64,000 bases of DNA from Robiginitomaculum sp. (GCA_015485155.1 WFUF01000005.1:120072-184071); one strand, 5' to 3'. Numbered from the stretch's first letter, positions 18,711-27,712 are shown. Made by a program: numbers and translations. Notes: a model not told the origin generated them from the letters alone.

Positions 18711-19471
18711 GCCGCCAACGCCTCCAAACTTTCTTCCCGCTTACTCCATGGTATCGGAGATATCTCATATTGCCTCAATGCCTCCTCAACTGAGGCAGAG
18801 ACAGGGCGTTCTCTATCATTCAAGATAGCAAAAGCACGCGAATTTGATGGACGAACCTCGCGTGTATCAACCCATGCAAAAGCCAAAGCTTGTGCGGAGT
18901 CTTTAGTTGGATTGTTGATTGCTTTAAGCAACCGTTCCGGGGCTGAACGTGTTTTGGGCACTGCAAAATCAAACAAATGATCAAAGCCGGATTTGCCCGT
19001 AAATTTTGCGCTAGGGATAAACCGGATGTCGTTCTCTTCAAGCCAAACAGCCACGTCCTCCAGGAAGATTGACGCGACATATGGTTGTGCCAGATAAAAA
19101 AGGTCATTGACGGCCAGCATCGCCTGAATGAGGTTGTGTTTCTTAAGAGCAAAGGTTTCGGCAGTTGCCTTTATTTTTAATTCACCACGCTCGCTTGTTA
19201 CCCCAAACCCAGCGAGTGTTACCTTCAAAAGGTCTTGTCGTTTTGGTGTACCAAGATCACAGCCTGAAATCGTAAGGTCGTCAATGATGTAGCCACCATC
19301 AGACAAAACATATCCGCCATCCTCTTTATGAACATAAATTTGGAGGCAGTCATTATGGCGATCAAGAAATGGTGTCGTTATTTCAGCATAATCATTGACG
19401 ATTTTTATCGCCGTCTTGTCTTTCAGCCACTTACGATAATTATCAATTAAAGGTGCTATTTCATCTATCAT
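18707..19471 (-). CDS. DUF1828/DUF1829 domain protein
   Basis: This is a 254-residue protein. The first half matches the DUF1828 pattern (TPFLDRHNDCLQIYV...GGYVLSDGGYIIDDL, about 30-70) and the second half DUF1829 (FDHLFDFAVPKTRSAPERLLKAINNP, about 165-190). Function is unknown; the pair of domains is found on mobile elements. It overlaps the DUF6978 gene before it and the AbiJ-like gene after it by 4 bp each, so the two DUF proteins probably act together. A regulatory or sensor role is possible. Confidence 0.8.
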   Translation of the reverse strand: MIDEIAPLIDNYRKWLKDKTAIKIVNDYAEITTPFLDRHNDCLQIYVHKEDGGYVLSDGGYIIDDLTISGCDLGTPKRQDLLKVTLAGFGVTSERGELKIKATAETFALKKHNLIQAMLAVNDLFYLAQPYVASIFLEDVAVWLEENDIRFIPSAKFTGKSGFDHLFDFAVPKTRSAPERLLKAINNPTKDSAQALAFAWVDTREVRPSNSRAFAILNDRERPVSASVEEALRQYEISPIPWSKREESLEALAA

Positions 19472-19917
19472 GTGAAAAGCCCCCTTTTGAATTCTGGCAA
19501 TGTTGTCACATTACAATATTGCATAAAATCCTGGATGGTCTGCATGCCATCGCTGAGATCGGCGAAGATTCCCTCCGGTAATGAATAAGCCCATTTATCA
19601 CCATATCCTTCTTTGTAGATATGGATATGCGGGCAAGGAATTTCTTCGCCATCTGGGTTGCGATGGGGTGGGCCGCTAAAATCAAGACGGACAAGAACGA
19701 TAACTTGATGAGCGCGAAGCTGGTTCGTGCCCTTGAGAAGATTTATACGCCCACGGCTAATATCAATTATAAAATTTTCTCGGAGGTTTGTTGAAACCAT
19801 AGGAATAGTCGTGGCCCCTCCCAGGTCGGGGAATTCGTAAACTTCATTGGTTTCAGGCCTTTTCTCAATTTTTATAAGACGGTCAGCCTCAAACTGAGAG
19901 ATATTCAAATCAGTCAT
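19468..19917 (-). CDS. DUF6978-type small protein
   Basis: This 149-residue protein resembles DUF6978 proteins: SRGRINLLKGTNQLRAHQVIVLVRLDFSG (roughly 55-80) followed by PCPHIHIYKEGYGDKWAYSLP. These are often encoded beside DUF1828/1829 proteins, as here. There is no signal peptide or catalytic triad that I can name, but the HIH motif could bind metal. Its start overlaps the hsdS stop by 4 bp (ATGA), which ties it translationally to the RM genes. Confidence 0.7.
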   Translation of the reverse strand: MTDLNISQFEADRLIKIEKRPETNEVYEFPDLGGATTIPMVSTNLRENFIIDISRGRINLLKGTNQLRAHQVIVLVRLDFSGPPHRNPDGEEIPCPHIHIYKEGYGDKWAYSLPEGIFADLSDGMQTIQDFMQYCNVTTLPEFKRGLFT

Positions 19918-21200
19918 ACAACCACCTCCCCGATTTGTTTCTCGGCGTCCCGCACGCGGATTTCGCCGGACATGAGTTTGGGCAACAGCAGGTCGCGGGT
20001 TTGGGCTAGGTTGCGGGATTCGCGTTCGTTTTTTTCAATGCGGTCATACAGGGGTATCACCATTTCATTAAAGGCGTCCATTACGTTTACAGATGGAACG
20101 ATTACCGGCAAGGGGCGGAAGTTCTTCTTGCTGATTTCCTGAAAAGTTGAACCATTGGCGTTGCCCTTTATTGCTTCCATGTTTTCATGCAGCCAGAGCC
20201 AAACATAAACATTTGAAACCCGGCCTTCACATCGCAAAGCTATGAATCCTTGGTTGATAGCCAAAGGGATAGCCGCAATTGCGACATATCCGATGGGTGC
20301 CCGTGACGACAATAGAACGGTTCCTGCAGGTAATAGTCCCGAACTGATTTTTTCCAAGCCCGCCTTGGTAATTGTCCTGTTGCTTTCAATAAGTATGGGG
20401 GCTTTCAGAGTGGACAAGTCCTTGGGTGTGACCCAGTTGATTGATCCGCCCCAGAAGCGCGGCTCTTTGGTGCTTGGGGTTGATCCGCCCACAACTTTTG
20501 CTTCGTTGCCAATCTCGGACTCCTCCCACCCTTCCGGCTTGCCGTTTTCATCCAGGTGGTCGGGGAAGAGGGTCCAGAGGTCGGGGGGGAGGTAGGGTTT
20601 TGCCGGGGTATTCGCATGGCCCGGGTCTTCGCCACGCATGGCCATTTTGGTGCGGGTGGGGCCGAAATCGACGAACCAGTCCTTGAACAAAGCCCGCGCC
20701 TGTGCCTCCAGCACCTCATTCATCCGCCGGTTCACCTCGATCTTGTCATCCAGGGCGGAGAGGACAGACGCAATGGCCCGTTGTTCGGGGAGTTGGGGCA
20801 GAGGAAGGCGCAGAACATTAAGATTCCTCTGCGACAATTTGGGAATTGTCGATCCGGTTATGTGGCCTGAAATATCCGTTGAATTCAGAGCATAATAGAT
20901 GAACTTTGTGTCGGCTTCATCATTTCCACGGATGATATGCGCGTGGTTATTAACCCAAAACTTGCCACGAGCAATTAGCGCGATGTCTTCGTTTCTAGAG
21001 CGTAGGTTTTCCCCATCTTCTGCGATCAGAATATACTCGCCGTCAAATAAATAGTCGTCGACGTAGTCAACTATTCCTTGCGCTCCATAATAAGGAAATG
21101 GGCCGGGTTTTCGATCCGCAGCCTTTACCGGCACCCGAAGAGAATCATAGTTGTCGGACACCTCACCAAGAGGGCGCATTGGAAATTCACCCATCAACAA
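19914..21200 (-). CDS. hsdS: HsdS, type I specificity subunit
   Basis: This 428-residue DNA-recognition subunit has two target-recognition domains (about 1-140 and 215-375). Each is followed by a conserved helical spacer ([26 protein letters not shown] around 135-160, and [28 protein letters not shown] at the end). Its sequence specificity cannot be read from motifs. The start may be the ATG at 21200 or 21194, both inside the end of hsdM. It appears intact. It decides the methylated site together with HsdM. Confidence 0.95.
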   Translation of the reverse strand: MLMGEFPMRPLGEVSDNYDSLRVPVKAADRKPGPFPYYGAQGIVDYVDDYLFDGEYILIAEDGENLRSRNEDIALIARGKFWVNNHAHIIRGNDEADTKFIYYALNSTDISGHITGSTIPKLSQRNLNVLRLPLPQLPEQRAIASVLSALDDKIEVNRRMNEVLEAQARALFKDWFVDFGPTRTKMAMRGEDPGHANTPAKPYLPPDLWTLFPDHLDENGKPEGWEESEIGNEAKVVGGSTPSTKEPRFWGGSINWVTPKDLSTLKAPILIESNRTITKAGLEKISSGLLPAGTVLLSSRAPIGYVAIAAIPLAINQGFIALRCEGRVSNVYVWLWLHENMEAIKGNANGSTFQEISKKNFRPLPVIVPSVNVMDAFNEMVIPLYDRIEKNERESRNLAQTRDLLLPKLMSGEIRVRDAEKQIGEVVV

Positions 21201-22755
21201 CCACCCCCGCCAGTTTTTCGCGAATGACCGCTGTCAGCCGCTCGCTTTCCGCAAATTGCTCTTCCAGTTCCGCCTGCAAGGCGGCAAAGCGTTCCGGGAA
21301 GGGGGTGTCGTCCTCTTCGGCGGCTTCGGTGCCCACATAGCGGCCCGGGGTCAGCACATGGCCGTTTTTCCTGACTTCCTCCAGCGAAGCCGATTTGCAA
21401 AAGCCGGGGATGTCTGCGTATTCCTCCGCGCCTTCTTGGGAAGATGAGCGCCAGCGGTGATAGGTATCGGCAATTCTGGCGATATCTTCGTCGGAAAATT
21501 CGCGCCGTGTGCGATCGACCATATGGCCGAGTTTGCGCGCATCGATAAAGAGGATTTCGCTGCGCCGGTCGCGCAAGGTTTTGTCTCTGGCAATGCCGTT
21601 TGATTTGTCCTTTGCCAGAAACCACAGGCAGACCGGAATCTGGGTCGAATAGAAAAGCTGGCCCGGCAAGGCGATCATGCAATCGATCACTTCCCCTTCG
21701 ATCATAGCCTTGCGGATGTCGCCCTCGCCCGATTGCTGCGAAGACATGGAGCCATTGGCCAGCACCACGCCCGCCGTGCCCTTGGGGCCAAGATGATGCA
21801 AGATATGTTGCAGCCAGGCGAAATTGGCATTGCCCTTGGGCGGGATGCCGTATTTCCAGCGCCCGTCTTCACGCAAGCGCTCGCCGCCCCAGTCCGAAAC
21901 ATTGAAGGGCGGATTGGCCAGCACATAATCAGCGCGCAAATCGGGCAATTCGTCCTTGTGAAAGCTGCCTTCTGAATTCCATTTGATGTCGCCTTCAATG
22001 CCGCGCACGGCGAGATTCATCATGCACAGCCGCCAGGTGGTGTGGTTGCTCTCCTGACCATAAATGGCAATATCGCCCAGGCGGCCCTGATGGGCCTCGA
22101 CGAATTTTTCCGATTGCACAAACATGCCGCCCGAGCCGCAGCACGGGTCATAGACACGGCCTCTTTGCGGCTCCAGCATTTCAACCATGGTGCGCACCAC
22201 CGAGCGGGGGGTGTAAAACTCGCCGCCGCGCTTGCCTTCCGATCCGGCAAACTGGCCCAGGAAATATTCATACACCCGGCCCAGCAGGTCGCGGGCCTCG
22301 CCCTTCTCGCCGCCCATGGCAATGCGGGAGATGAGGTCGATCAGCTCACCCAGCATCACGGCATTGAGGGAGGGCCGCGCATAATCCTTGGGCAGAACGC
22401 CCTTAAGGGATGGATTTACCTTTTCAATGGCCAGCATGGCCTCGTCAATCAGCTTGCCGATACCGGGCTGTTTGGCCTGGCGGCGCAAATGAGACCAGCG
22501 CGCCTCTTTGGGCACCCAGAAAATGTTTTCGGCCATATAGACATCGCGGTCTTCGGCTTCTTCGGGGTATTCAGATTCCAGAAGCTCGGCGTGTTTGGTC
22601 TCGAAACTGTCGGAAATGTGCCGCAGAAATATCAGGCCCAGAACCACATGCTTGTAGTCCGATGGCTCCATATTGCCGCGCAGCTTGTCGGCGGCCTTGA
22701 ACAGGTCCGCCTCAAAGCCAAGTTGGGCGTTGTTTTCTGTTTTATTGTTTGCCAT
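21187..22755 (-). CDS. hsdM: HsdM, type I N6-adenine methyltransferase subunit
   Basis: This protein has about 522 residues from the ATG at 22755 ([19 protein letters not shown]), preferred over an in-frame start at 22893 that would overlap the HTH gene heavily. It contains the N-terminal HsdM helical domain ([20 protein letters not shown]). SAM motif I is [10 protein letters not shown] and the catalytic NPPF motif lies in [15 protein letters not shown]. It methylates the host's sites and forms the core with HsdS. It overlaps the preceding HTH gene by 14 bp and hsdS by 14 bp. Confidence 0.96.
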   Translation of the reverse strand: MANNKTENNAQLGFEADLFKAADKLRGNMEPSDYKHVVLGLIFLRHISDSFETKHAELLESEYPEEAEDRDVYMAENIFWVPKEARWSHLRRQAKQPGIGKLIDEAMLAIEKVNPSLKGVLPKDYARPSLNAVMLGELIDLISRIAMGGEKGEARDLLGRVYEYFLGQFAGSEGKRGGEFYTPRSVVRTMVEMLEPQRGRVYDPCCGSGGMFVQSEKFVEAHQGRLGDIAIYGQESNHTTWRLCMMNLAVRGIEGDIKWNSEGSFHKDELPDLRADYVLANPPFNVSDWGGERLREDGRWKYGIPPKGNANFAWLQHILHHLGPKGTAGVVLANGSMSSQQSGEGDIRKAMIEGEVIDCMIALPGQLFYSTQIPVCLWFLAKDKSNGIARDKTLRDRRSEILFIDARKLGHMVDRTRREFSDEDIARIADTYHRWRSSSQEGAEEYADIPGFCKSASLEEVRKNGHVLTPGRYVGTEAAEEDDTPFPERFAALQAELEEQFAESERLTAVIREKLAGVVVDG

Positions 22756-22972
22756 TTTTTGCCCTATCTCTCTGTGCATTCTTTCTTTCAGTATTAGCCT
22801 GCCCGTCAATCCAACCTTCAATATCCACACGCCTGAAGCGCCATGCGCCCCCGACCTTGAACCCAGGGATTTTGCCCTTTGCCACCAGCGCATAGGCAGT
22901 CTTTTCCTTGAGCTTCAGGTAAGCCGCGACTTCCTTAATCGTCCAAACCTCATCGTCCATGGGTCGCTCCAT
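22742..22972 (-). CDS. Helix-turn-helix (excisionase-like) protein leading the RM operon
   Basis: This small protein of 76 residues from the ATG at 22972 (AGGGA upstream) has an HTH_17-type domain: [47 protein letters not shown]. Such proteins are frequently the first gene of type I RM operons on islands. A longer frame to 23017 has a poorer start. Its 3' end overlaps hsdM by 14 bp. It may regulate RM expression, delaying restriction after transfer; this is inference. An ATG at 22960 with GGAG upstream is an alternative start. Confidence 0.85.
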   Translation of the reverse strand: MERPMDDEVWTIKEVAAYLKLKEKTAYALVAKGKIPGFKVGGAWRFRRVDIEGWIDGQANTERKNAQRDRAKNGKQ

Positions 22973-23170
22973 CGATTCTTCCCTATCGAAAATACGGGAA
23001 AAAGCGGAAACAACCAAGAAGTTTTCCGAATTTTTTGCTTCCCCTCATAGTGGAATAGCCATCATGACCATAATGGACAGTAACCCGTCAGTCTGGCGGT
23101 TTCCGTACTGTTTTCTGGCTTATTGCCACCCTCAAAAGCCTTCAGAGACAACAAACTGGAGGCTTTTCAT

Positions 23171-24064
23171 ATGCGCAGCATTCGCACCATTATCCTTTTC
23201 TTTCATGCCGTGGCGCGTTTAATCTGGATGGCCTTGCCTCTTGTCGGAGCCGTGACCGGATACCTGCTCTTTGCGCCCCCCTTCTGGCTTGGGCTGTTTT
23301 TTGCCCTCATTCTTGGCTTTGCCGGTATTCTTGCCAGGCACGCCGCTTCTCTGCTTGAAACGCCCACAGCCCATGGCTCCGCACGCTTTGCCACATTAGC
23401 GGACACTCGAAGAGGCAAACTGCTGACAAGAACGGGGTTGATCCTGGGCCGCAAAAGCGGGCGCATGCTGCGCTATCAGGGCGATGGGCACCTGCTGACC
23501 TTTGCCCCCACCCGCAGCGGGAAGGGTGTGGGCTGTGTGATCCCGAACTTGCTTGACTATCCGGGCTCGGTAGTGGTCACCGACATCAAGGGTGAAAACA
23601 GCGCCATCACCCGTGAATACCGGCAAACTCTCGGGCCGGTTTATGAACTGGCCCCATTAGGTGGTGCCCACGGCAAGGCGGCCAGCTATAACCCGCTGGA
23701 CTTCATCCGCATTCACACGGCTTATGAGGTGGATGATGCCCGCCTTGTTGCCGAAATGCTGGTGGTGCCGGAACATGCGCAGCCCAACCACTGGGAACGC
23801 GAAGCCCGCACGCTGATTACCGGCCTGCTGCTTTATATCCGCCATCATTGGAATTTGCTGGAACAAAATCTTGGCACGTTGCGCGACCTACTGATGCAGG
23901 ATGCGGACGAGTTTGAGCTGCTGCTGGCCAAAATGGCCATGAGCCGTCAGGAAAATGTGGCCCGCATTGCCCGTGGCTTCAGCCAGAAGGAACCCAAAGA
24001 ACGCTCGGCAGTGATTTCCACCGCGCAAGGGGCAACGGAACTCTTTGAAAGCCCGGCTTGCTGA
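23171..24064 (+). pseudogene. Truncated VirD4/TraG-like coupling protein
   Basis: It encodes 297 residues, about half of a normal type IV coupling protein. Two N-terminal membrane segments (about 8-30 and 32-50) and the Walker A motif (FAPTRSGKGVG, about 110-120) are present, then the KGENSAITREYR region. The frame stops after LFESPAC, just where intact relatives continue toward Walker B. The sequence beyond shows no continuation in other frames, so a deletion or recombination removed the 3' half. The start has GGAGG 8 bp upstream. It is not related closely enough to the intact copy at 29087 to be a simple duplicate. Confidence 0.75.
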
Positions 24065-24288
24065 GCCTTCCTTCCATCCAATTGCCAACCCCGCACGTAT
24101 GGCGGTTCGCATCTCGCAGTTATGTGACAGCGCCCCAGTCCCGCCAACCCCGTCGCCATGTGAGGTTTCACGGCGAGGGGTTCCCCGATTGACGGCTCAA
24201 CCGGTGTCGGGCCGGAACGCTCCCACACTCTTGTAGGGCGAGCGACCGCCATGGTGGAGGTTGCGGCAACGAACGAAAGGGTAAGCCA
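24065..24288. other. Structured noncoding stretch after the broken coupling gene
   Basis: About 220 bp without a supported gene. CGCC-AT-GTGA at 24154-24163 pairs with TCAC-GGCG at 24168-24175, a stable interrupted hairpin. GC content is higher than in nearby genes. It may be the remains of an element backbone, an untranslated leader of the next gene, or a structured RNA. I cannot decide between these. Confidence 0.35.
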
Positions 24289-24570
24289 ATGAAACCCATC
24301 GGCACCTTCCTTAAAGACGGTTACTGCCTGACCGGCATCATCCATACACCAACCACACAGGCCCGCCTGATCTTCACCCCTGAAGAGAATGGCTCCGGCA
24401 TTCTGATTGCCCGTATCGACGGCGAGCCGGTCGGCCATGCCGAACCCCGTCATCTGGGTGACGGCATTCCCTGCTACGCTGTCTATCTTCATCCCGATAT
24501 TTTACCGGGAGTGCGGCTCTGTGCCCTTGTTGGCAAAGGCTGCCGCTATGTGCTTACGGCACGCCGATAG
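24289..24570 (+). CDS. Small unknown island protein
   Basis: This is a 93-residue soluble protein rich in beta-type segments (CLTGIIHTPTTQARLIFTPEE). I do not recognise a named family. AAAGGG stands 9 bp before the ATG, and a strong terminator follows 18 bp after the stop, so it is probably expressed alone or with an upstream leader. Its position after a coupling-protein remnant suggests it belongs to the transfer backbone of the element. Confidence 0.6.
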   Translation: MKPIGTFLKDGYCLTGIIHTPTTQARLIFTPEENGSGILIARIDGEPVGHAEPRHLGDGIPCYAVYLHPDILPGVRLCALVGKGCRYVLTARR

Positions 24571-24588
24571 CATTTGTCGCAAACGAAA

Positions 24589-24613
24589 GTGCCCCGTGAT
24601 CGGGGCGCTTTTT
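24589..24613 (+). terminator. Rho-independent terminator
   Basis: GCCCCG at 24591-24596 pairs with CGGGGC at 24601-24606 around a 4-nt loop, followed by GCTTTTTA. It ends the small gene at 24289-24570. Confidence 0.9.
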
Positions 24614-25118
24614 AGTGCGTTTGAGAAGACGTATCAGGCGGCGGCACCAAATCGGCAGAGCCAGAGCCTAAAAAACTTCGCGTCTGACCCTCTGCCCAGC
24701 GGCGAGCGTCACAAACCATGCCTGAAATATGAAAAGTGATGCGAGCGTCAGCCTAGCGACAAGCGGCAAGAGAGCCGCCCCGCATGAGGCAGCCACAAGC
24801 TGGCGCTCAGGGGTGAAATCCGGCGCAACGCGAATGATCAGCTCAGGTTCACCCGCTTATCCCCCTTTCGGGCCGCGCCGGACGGCGACCTTGCAAGCGG
24901 TCACGGCTGGCATAAGCTTGAATAAGAGGGTCAAACAAAGAACGCCGCAGCGATACGCTGCGACCACTTTACAGGGGGCGTTGCGGGGTCTCCCTGCCGG
25001 AAGGGGTGACGGAAAACGGTTAAATCCTATAGACGTAATCCTCAAACTGACAATATCAATGTTATAAATAGAAACTTGCTCAATCTAGCAATTTTTCTTC
25101 GATTGACGATTTAAAACA
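24614..25118. other. 505-bp stretch without supported gene
   Basis: A plus-strand frame at 24729-25067 is open for 112 codons but has no ribosome site and a low-complexity Ala/Ser/Arg/Thr content, so I do not call it. The region is GC-rich up to about 25010 and turns AT-rich at about 25030, where the metal-type cassette begins. The abrupt change marks a likely recombination joint. A transfer origin or structured RNA is possible here because no other oriT candidate is evident. Confidence 0.35.
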
Positions 25119-25355
25119 TTAGCCATCCAACAAAGTACGTTTTTTTTCCTCGAATTCATTCTTTTCGATATCGCCTCTAGCAAAACGCTCCTCAAGAATA
25201 TCCAAGGCTGATTTTGCCTTGGAGCCTACGTCTCGATAATGCCCTTGCATACATCCCATTCCACCCATTAGTCGAACAACAATAAACAAGACTCCGATCA
25301 TAATGATCGGGCCAAAAATCATACCATACCAAGGCATGTATCCCCATTGCTCCAT
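25119..25355 (-). CDS. SHOCT-domain small membrane protein
   Basis: This 78-residue protein has one hydrophobic membrane segment (about 8-32, GMIFGPIIMIGVLFIVVRLM) and a C-terminal SHOCT motif (ALDILEERFARGDIEKNEFEEKKRTLL). SHOCT tails are short oligomerisation modules. The Met/Trp/Tyr-rich N-terminus (MEQWGYMPWYGM) resembles small proteins linked to copper or heavy-metal genes. It has GGAG upstream and is likely the last gene of a minus-strand cassette. Confidence 0.85.
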   Translation of the reverse strand: MEQWGYMPWYGMIFGPIIMIGVLFIVVRLMGGMGCMQGHYRDVGSKAKSALDILEERFARGDIEKNEFEEKKRTLLDG

Positions 25356-25408
25356 AACAACACTCCTTAAATTTCTATCTATTTTTATTTCAAACTTTTC
25401 TAGTGTTC

Positions 25409-25933
25409 TTACTTACTACCTTCCTTGGTGAATTTAGCTGCCTTCGTCCCCTGCTTGCTTAATGAATGACAAGTCAAACTAACCTTACCTGCAATACTTA
25501 GTCGCGAGACAAGATAAATAGCGCTTTCCTTACTAATTTTCAGGGCCGCTGCCATGGCGCTCACTTCAATCTCAGGATGTTTCGCCAAACAAACCATAGC
25601 CTCGTCCTCAAGCACACCAATCCACTCAGTAAACATTCCCTGCAGTTCTGGAGTGGCATGTAGCGCCATTTCGTTCGTTTGTTTGATAGTACCCAACATA
25701 TTCTGACACATCTGCATCATTGGGTTTTCCGGTGGCTTTCCTTCTTTCGAGGGCTTCTTGCCCATCATTTTCTTTTTCATTGCCATGGGATCGGGAGCAT
25801 CCTTGTCCATCTTACCCATCATTTTTTTAGCCATACCCATACCCATGCCCATTGGACCGTTGTCGCTATTGGATTGATCTTCCGAGACCTTATCTTTCGA
25901 TTCTCTGGAGGATTCCTTTTTATTTTCTGTCAT
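25409..25933 (-). CDS. Met-rich protein with winged-helix-like C-terminus
   Basis: The first 65 residues of this 174-residue protein are charged and Met/Lys-rich (MGMGMGMAKKMMGKMDKDAPD), followed by MMQMCQNML and a helical region. The C-terminal 55 residues (MVCLAKHPEIEVSAMAAALKISKESAIYLVSRLSIAGKV) look like a small winged helix. It has no signal peptide, so it is cytoplasmic. The methionine clusters suggest metal (copper or silver) binding, but I know no named family. The AGGAGA ribosome site is good. It is co-oriented with neighbours at 25119 and 25977. Confidence 0.7.
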   Translation of the reverse strand: MTENKKESSRESKDKVSEDQSNSDNGPMGMGMGMAKKMMGKMDKDAPDPMAMKKKMMGKKPSKEGKPPENPMMQMCQNMLGTIKQTNEMALHATPELQGMFTEWIGVLEDEAMVCLAKHPEIEVSAMAAALKISKESAIYLVSRLSIAGKVSLTCHSLSKQGTKAAKFTKEGSK

Positions 25934-25976
25934 GATTATCTCCTTTATCTCTTCTCTTAAAATATATTGTCGTTAC

Positions 25977-26240
25977 TCAGGTATCAACTTGATCTTTCAA
26001 TACATCCGCCATTCGTTGCAACATAGTTGCTGCCAGGGATTTACGTTCTTTCGCGTCAAGCTCAGAAAATATCATAGACATACATCGCGGCATCATACTT
26101 TCCATGAAAGATATCCGATCTTTGGCTTCCATTTGTTTGAAAACATTATCCATCATGGCTTCCATCATGCGAGGCATATCTTCCGGCTTCATCATGCCCG
26201 ACATAGCTTTTTCCATAATTTGCTGAAATGTCTTGTTCAT
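25977..26240 (-). CDS. Small Met-rich helical protein
   Basis: This protein has 87 residues from the ATG at 26240, which has GGAGATAAGT just upstream; a longer frame to 26351 lies inside the methyltransferase gene. The sequence is rich in Met (IMEKAMSGMMKPEDMPRMMEAMMDNVF) and predicted all-helical. There is no signal peptide. It resembles the Met-rich part of the neighbouring 25409-25933 product, suggesting a shared metal-related role. Function unknown. Confidence 0.7.
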   Translation of the reverse strand: MNKTFQQIMEKAMSGMMKPEDMPRMMEAMMDNVFKQMEAKDRISFMESMMPRCMSMIFSELDAKERKSLAATMLQRMADVLKDQVDT

Positions 26241-26262
26241 ACTTATCTCCATTTTTTTATTT

Positions 26263-26865
26263 TCAGGCCATAAGCTGAAACACTGCCCCATAATGGTAGG
26301 GCGGCAATTCAACAGTTTCCATAAGTTCGTACCCGGCAGGTTCAACGACAATTCGCGTATCTTCCGGCGTCATGCGCATTTCCGTACGCGGCCCTCTGGG
26401 TTGGCCAAGAACCGTAGTTTCTTCACGCGGGCGCATATGCCAGTTGACGACAACGAACCGCCCATTTTTCTTTAAGGCACCAGCCACACCTTTCGACAAC
26501 TCCGTTTGAACTGGGACTCCATGGAAGGTGTTGGCAATTAGGACAATGTCTACTTTTTGAGGAACCATCATATGAAGATTGCGGGCGTCACCTTCAATAA
26601 AGGTACATGGCGGTACACAGGCCTCTTTAATTCTGTTTTTTGCCCGTTGCAGCATTTCAATATCCAAATCAACACCATAGACATCCCCGCCCAACAGCGC
26701 CGACATCGGCGCGGTGAAGTGCCCATCGCCACAGCAAAGATCAATCGCACGCATCCCCTCTGAAAAGCCAAGTTTTTGCAAAACCCCCGACGGGTCTGGC
26801 CACAGAGCATGCCACCAGTCCGGATCAGGCATGGCCGTAGCAGGAAAAAAACTCTCTTTGTTCAT
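26263..26865 (-). CDS. Class I SAM-dependent methyltransferase
   Basis: This protein has about 200 residues from the ATG at 26865 (GGAG 6 bp upstream). Motif I is IDLCCGDGHFTAPM (about 39-52), the acidic residue after beta-2 is in YGVDLDIEML, and motif IV-like is DIVLIANTFHGVP. The family is often found beside ArsR-type regulators on metal-resistance islands, as here where an arsR-like gene is divergent. The substrate is unknown; arsenite methylation is possible, but the conserved cysteines of ArsM are not clearly present. It leads the four-gene minus-strand cassette. Confidence 0.85.
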   Translation of the reverse strand: MNKESFFPATAMPDPDWWHALWPDPSGVLQKLGFSEGMRAIDLCCGDGHFTAPMSALLGGDVYGVDLDIEMLQRAKNRIKEACVPPCTFIEGDARNLHMMVPQKVDIVLIANTFHGVPVQTELSKGVAGALKKNGRFVVVNWHMRPREETTVLGQPRGPRTEMRMTPEDTRIVVEPAGYELMETVELPPYHYGAVFQLMA

Positions 26866-26914
26866 AGATGGCTCCACCATATACCTTCCCGGGATTAATG
26901 TTCTTGACCCCACT

Positions 26915-26969
26915 TATGAGTTTACTCTATACAATTATATATGAGTATACACACATATGAGCATATACG
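26915..26969. promoter_or_regulatory. Three TATGAG repeats in the arsR/methyltransferase divergent region
   Basis: TATGAG occurs at 26915-26920, 26940-26945 and 26956-26961, each followed by an AT-rich run such as TATACAC or CATATAC. The copies lie between divergent genes where an ArsR repressor would bind. The middle copy overlaps the possible ATG at 26941, favouring the ATG at 26971 as the real arsR start. Confidence 0.45.
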
Positions 26970-27282
26970 CATGTCATTAAAAAATGTCAACCAGTTATCT
27001 CCAATTTTCAAGATTCTTGGGGAACCCAACCGCCTGCGCATTCTATGCAGTCTTGGGCTCGAGTGCCGCCCCGTTTCCGATATCGTCAAAGCTACCGGCA
27101 TGAGCCAGACGAATGTATCGTTCCATCTCAGATTGCTTCGGGAAGCGGGCCTTGTGAGGCCCGAACGACGAGGTCCTTACATATACTATTGCCTGCCGAA
27201 TGGTGAATTGCTGAAAATTCTCGATCAATTTTCCAAATGGCTTGATGACAAGAGCTATAAAATGGATGTAACAGAAAATTAA
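26941..27282 (+). CDS. ArsR-family transcriptional regulator
   Basis: This winged-helix repressor has 113 residues from 26941 or 103 from the ATG at 26971. The core is LSPIFKILGEPNRLRILCSL...VSDIVKATGMSQTNVSFHLRLLREAGLVRPERRGPYIYYCL. The recognition helix is SQTNVSFHLRLL. Cysteines C50 and C54 in LGLECRP-type context (numbering from 26941, approximate) could sense metal but the classic CVC motif is absent. It is divergent from the methyltransferase cassette and probably represses it. Confidence 0.88.
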   Translation: MSIHTYEHIRMSLKNVNQLSPIFKILGEPNRLRILCSLGLECRPVSDIVKATGMSQTNVSFHLRLLREAGLVRPERRGPYIYYCLPNGELLKILDQFSKWLDDKSYKMDVTEN

Positions 27283-27394
27283 TTTCCGGATAGTCGACGA
27301 AATACATCTTGGAAAATCCGATAAAGCAATCTTAGGCGATCAATCAAAACAGGTTATGCTACTCAAAAAAGGTAGGTATCCCCAGATTCAAAAC

Positions 27395-27712
27395 CTAAAG
27401 CAGCACCATTTGCCGCGCTTCCGCTTCGCGTCTGATCCAGTCTGCATCTTGCGCAGCATCTTCAAGGGCCGCCCGAACAAAGGCCACCGGCCCGCCTGCC
27501 GCATTGATTATCTCCGCACTGGTAAAGTGTGACCGATAACCCGTTTCGGTAATTGGTAACGGTGCCCGCTCTGGTTCAATGGATTTGATCTCAAGGTGAG
27601 CCAGCGTTTTTCCGCTGGCTTTCGCAAAAGCGCTTGACCAGTTTGGGCAAATTCGCACCTCAATAGTAATGCCATGCCATTCAAGGCGCATGATTTCATA
27701 ATTATCGCCCAT
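27395..27712 (-). CDS. Small unknown protein downstream of ardC
   Basis: This is a 105-residue protein with a beta-rich start (YEIMRLEWHGITIEVRICPNW) and a helical tail. I recall similar small genes after ardC on alphaproteobacterial elements but no function. The start overlaps the ardC stop (TAATG), so it is translated with ardC. No catalytic motif is seen. It may assist ArdC or transfer establishment. Confidence 0.7.
   Translation of the reverse strand: MGDNYEIMRLEWHGITIEVRICPNWSSAFAKASGKTLAHLEIKSIEPERAPLPITETGYRSHFTSAEIINAAGGPVAFVRAALEDAAQDADWIRREAEARQMVLL

Noticed and set aside
22042..22797. 251-codon plus-strand ORF
   Set aside because: Antisense shadow of hsdM, whose motifs are complete.
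12275..22972. BREX or DISARM system
   Set aside because: No PglX/PglZ, BrxC or DrmA/B-like proteins are visible; the core genes are plain HsdM, HsdS and HsdR.
24729..25067. 112-codon ORF in the gap before the metal-type cassette
   Set aside because: Weak start context, low-complexity composition and no recognisable family; kept only as an unexplained region.
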